Made by a program: the position numbers and the translations under genes. From Paenibacillus gyeongsangnamensis (GTDB lineage: Bacteria; Bacillota; Bacilli; Paenibacillales; NBRC-103111), in assembly GCF_027533625.1 (NCBI RefSeq), contig NZ_JAQAGZ010000025.1, positions 1-64,000 of the forward strand: a DNA stretch of 64,000 bases, given 5' to 3'. The notes beneath the pieces were generated by a model, which was not told the DNA's origin, did not search any database, and saw only the letters and a list, made by a program, of their open reading frames with translations. The stretch's first letter is position 1. Every line of letters starts with the position of its first letter. Of the stretch, positions 63,431-64,000 are shown piece after piece.

Positions 63431-63478
63431 TTAGTATACTGTATAAAACAGTATACTAAAAGCAATCTGCTTTGTCAA
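63431..63478 (-). promoter_or_regulatory. Operator palindrome on the aldolase promoter
   Basis: TTAGTATACTGT (63,431-63,442) and ACAGTATACTAA (63,448-63,459) are perfect 12-bp arms. On the minus strand TTGACA (63,473-63,478), 17 bp, TATACT (63,450-63,455) is a good promoter whose -10 lies in the palindrome. PadR is the likely binder. A further ATATACTGTTATAAT half-site lies just downstream. Confidence 0.75.
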
Positions 63479-63644
63479 ACCCAGTTTTATGTGTCTCACT
63501 ACGCATAATGCGTACCGTTGCTGTTCCTGCAGTAACCGTTAGCGAAGAAGGATTACCATGATTTATTACACCTCGCAGCAATCGTTCTAGAATATTCAGC
63601 GAGTTTAGAATTCCCAGTCGACCTAAATATTATAAAATGAAAAG

Positions 63645-63902
63645 TTATTTAGGACGAATCAGTTGACCACTCCAGGCATTAATGCCGCCTTGTAAAAGGA
63701 TCAACCGGACGAAACCCCTTTTTCGAAGAATACGTGCCACACTTTTGCTTCGCATACCGCTTCTGCAATATAGAAGGAGATCACGATCCTTCGGGATTTC
63801 ATCAATCCGGCGACTCAACTGGGACAAGGGAATATTTTTCGCCCCCGGAATGAAGCCGGTCTGATACTCCCCGGTTTTGGTGCAACGATTAAAACAGATC
63901 AA
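63645..63902 (-). CDS. Rhodanese-domain protein, N-terminus doubtful
   Basis: This 85-residue frame has GEYQTGFIPGAKNIPLSQL, the active-site loop LLLYCRSGMRSKSVA (catalytic Cys) and GGINAW, the ordinary end of a single rhodanese domain for sulfur transfer. The first strand with the usual DVR-x-x-x-EY is replaced by NRCTKTGEY, and no ribosome site is seen, so the gene is probably truncated. It is on the opposite strand from the possible gene at 63,985. Confidence 0.55.
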   Translation of the reverse strand: MICFNRCTKTGEYQTGFIPGAKNIPLSQLSRRIDEIPKDRDLLLYCRSGMRSKSVARILRKRGFVRLILLQGGINAWSGQLIRPK

Positions 63903-63984
63903 AGATAGTCACCATATTGTTGCTTGACTATGCTATCAAACCAAACATTTTATTGATTAATTCAACTGCAGAAAGGACAGACGA

Positions 63985-64000
63985 ATGATTGCATTCGACC
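63985..64000 (+). CDS. Possible start of a gene running off the window
   Basis: An ATG with GAAAGGA 9 nt upstream opens MIAFD, and the window ends. This is too short to identify. Confidence 0.3.

Noticed and set aside
1..64000. CRISPR array, tRNA, rRNA, prophage or toxin-antitoxin pair
   Set aside because: No spaced direct repeats, no cloverleaf, no phage structural genes and no convincing toxin-antitoxin pair were recognised in the window.

Overview
The window looks like chromosome of a Paenibacillus-type low-to-mid GC Firmicute. The reasons are a YesM/YesN two-component system with a CUT1 sugar ABC transporter and a heparinase-type lyase, a large S-layer-homology (SLH) surface protein, HutP-controlled histidine degradation, sigma-A promoters and T-tailed terminators, and many lipoproteins. 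No rRNA, tRNA, CRISPR array or prophage was recognised.

Region 1 (1-12,900) is a redox/electrophile-type cluster in visible flux. A truncated IS1595-type transposase abuts a broken LysR gene. Then come two paralogous TetR regulators (518 and 12,092), two intact short-chain dehydrogenases (SDR) and one broken one, a NIPSNAP protein and a remnant of a second, a flavodoxin-fold NAD(P)H oxidoreductase, a DsbA/FrnE-like protein, a WrbA-like quinone reductase, a 4-oxalocrotonate tautomerase, an Ohr/OsmC peroxidase, a nitronate monooxygenase, a LysR regulator and an MFS exporter. Both TetR proteins carry a Cys-x-Cys that, from memory, lines up with the redox cysteine of NemR. Their promoters have one fixed architecture (-35, 17-bp spacer holding an operator-like dyad, TAGAAT, start codon 6 nt later), and the same box recurs in front of other genes of the cluster. 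Remnants show that a LysR/MFS/TetR module existed more than once and is decaying.

Region 2 (12,900-23,800) is a polysaccharide-uptake operon: YesM-like kinase, YesN-like regulator, solute-binding lipoprotein, two permeases and a heparinase II/III-family lyase. A GC-rich PrmC-related methyltransferase, a frameshifted NUDIX gene and AraC/IS-like scraps follow. Region 3 (23,900-36,600) holds a secreted beta-propeller/phosphoesterase with inserted NEW3 and CBM6-like modules, an RND efflux pump, a 1642-residue SLH protein and a GbsR/MarR regulator. Region 4 (36,700-53,700) has a HAD phosphatase, a broken SMR transporter and a probable 2-aminoethylphosphonate ABC transporter. After these come assorted single genes, several of them broken by single in-frame stops or frameshifts (DinB, alpha/beta hydrolase), MntP-like and ChrB-like metal-resistance genes, small proteins, a YtoI-like regulator, and a fused scar of a sensor kinase and a PstS-like protein.

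Region 5 (53,700-64,000) has a nucleotidyltransferase and then a histidine-use locus: hutH, hutP, an amino-acid permease and an AraC regulator. Both hutH and hutP have leaders in which UAG triplets spaced exactly 4 nt apart precede or overlap an intrinsic terminator, which is the HutP antitermination signature. A cre-like site precedes the permease. The window ends with an aldolase/PadR/MFS-DHA2 minus-strand operon behind a perfect operator palindrome, a rhodanese fragment, and the possible start of another gene.
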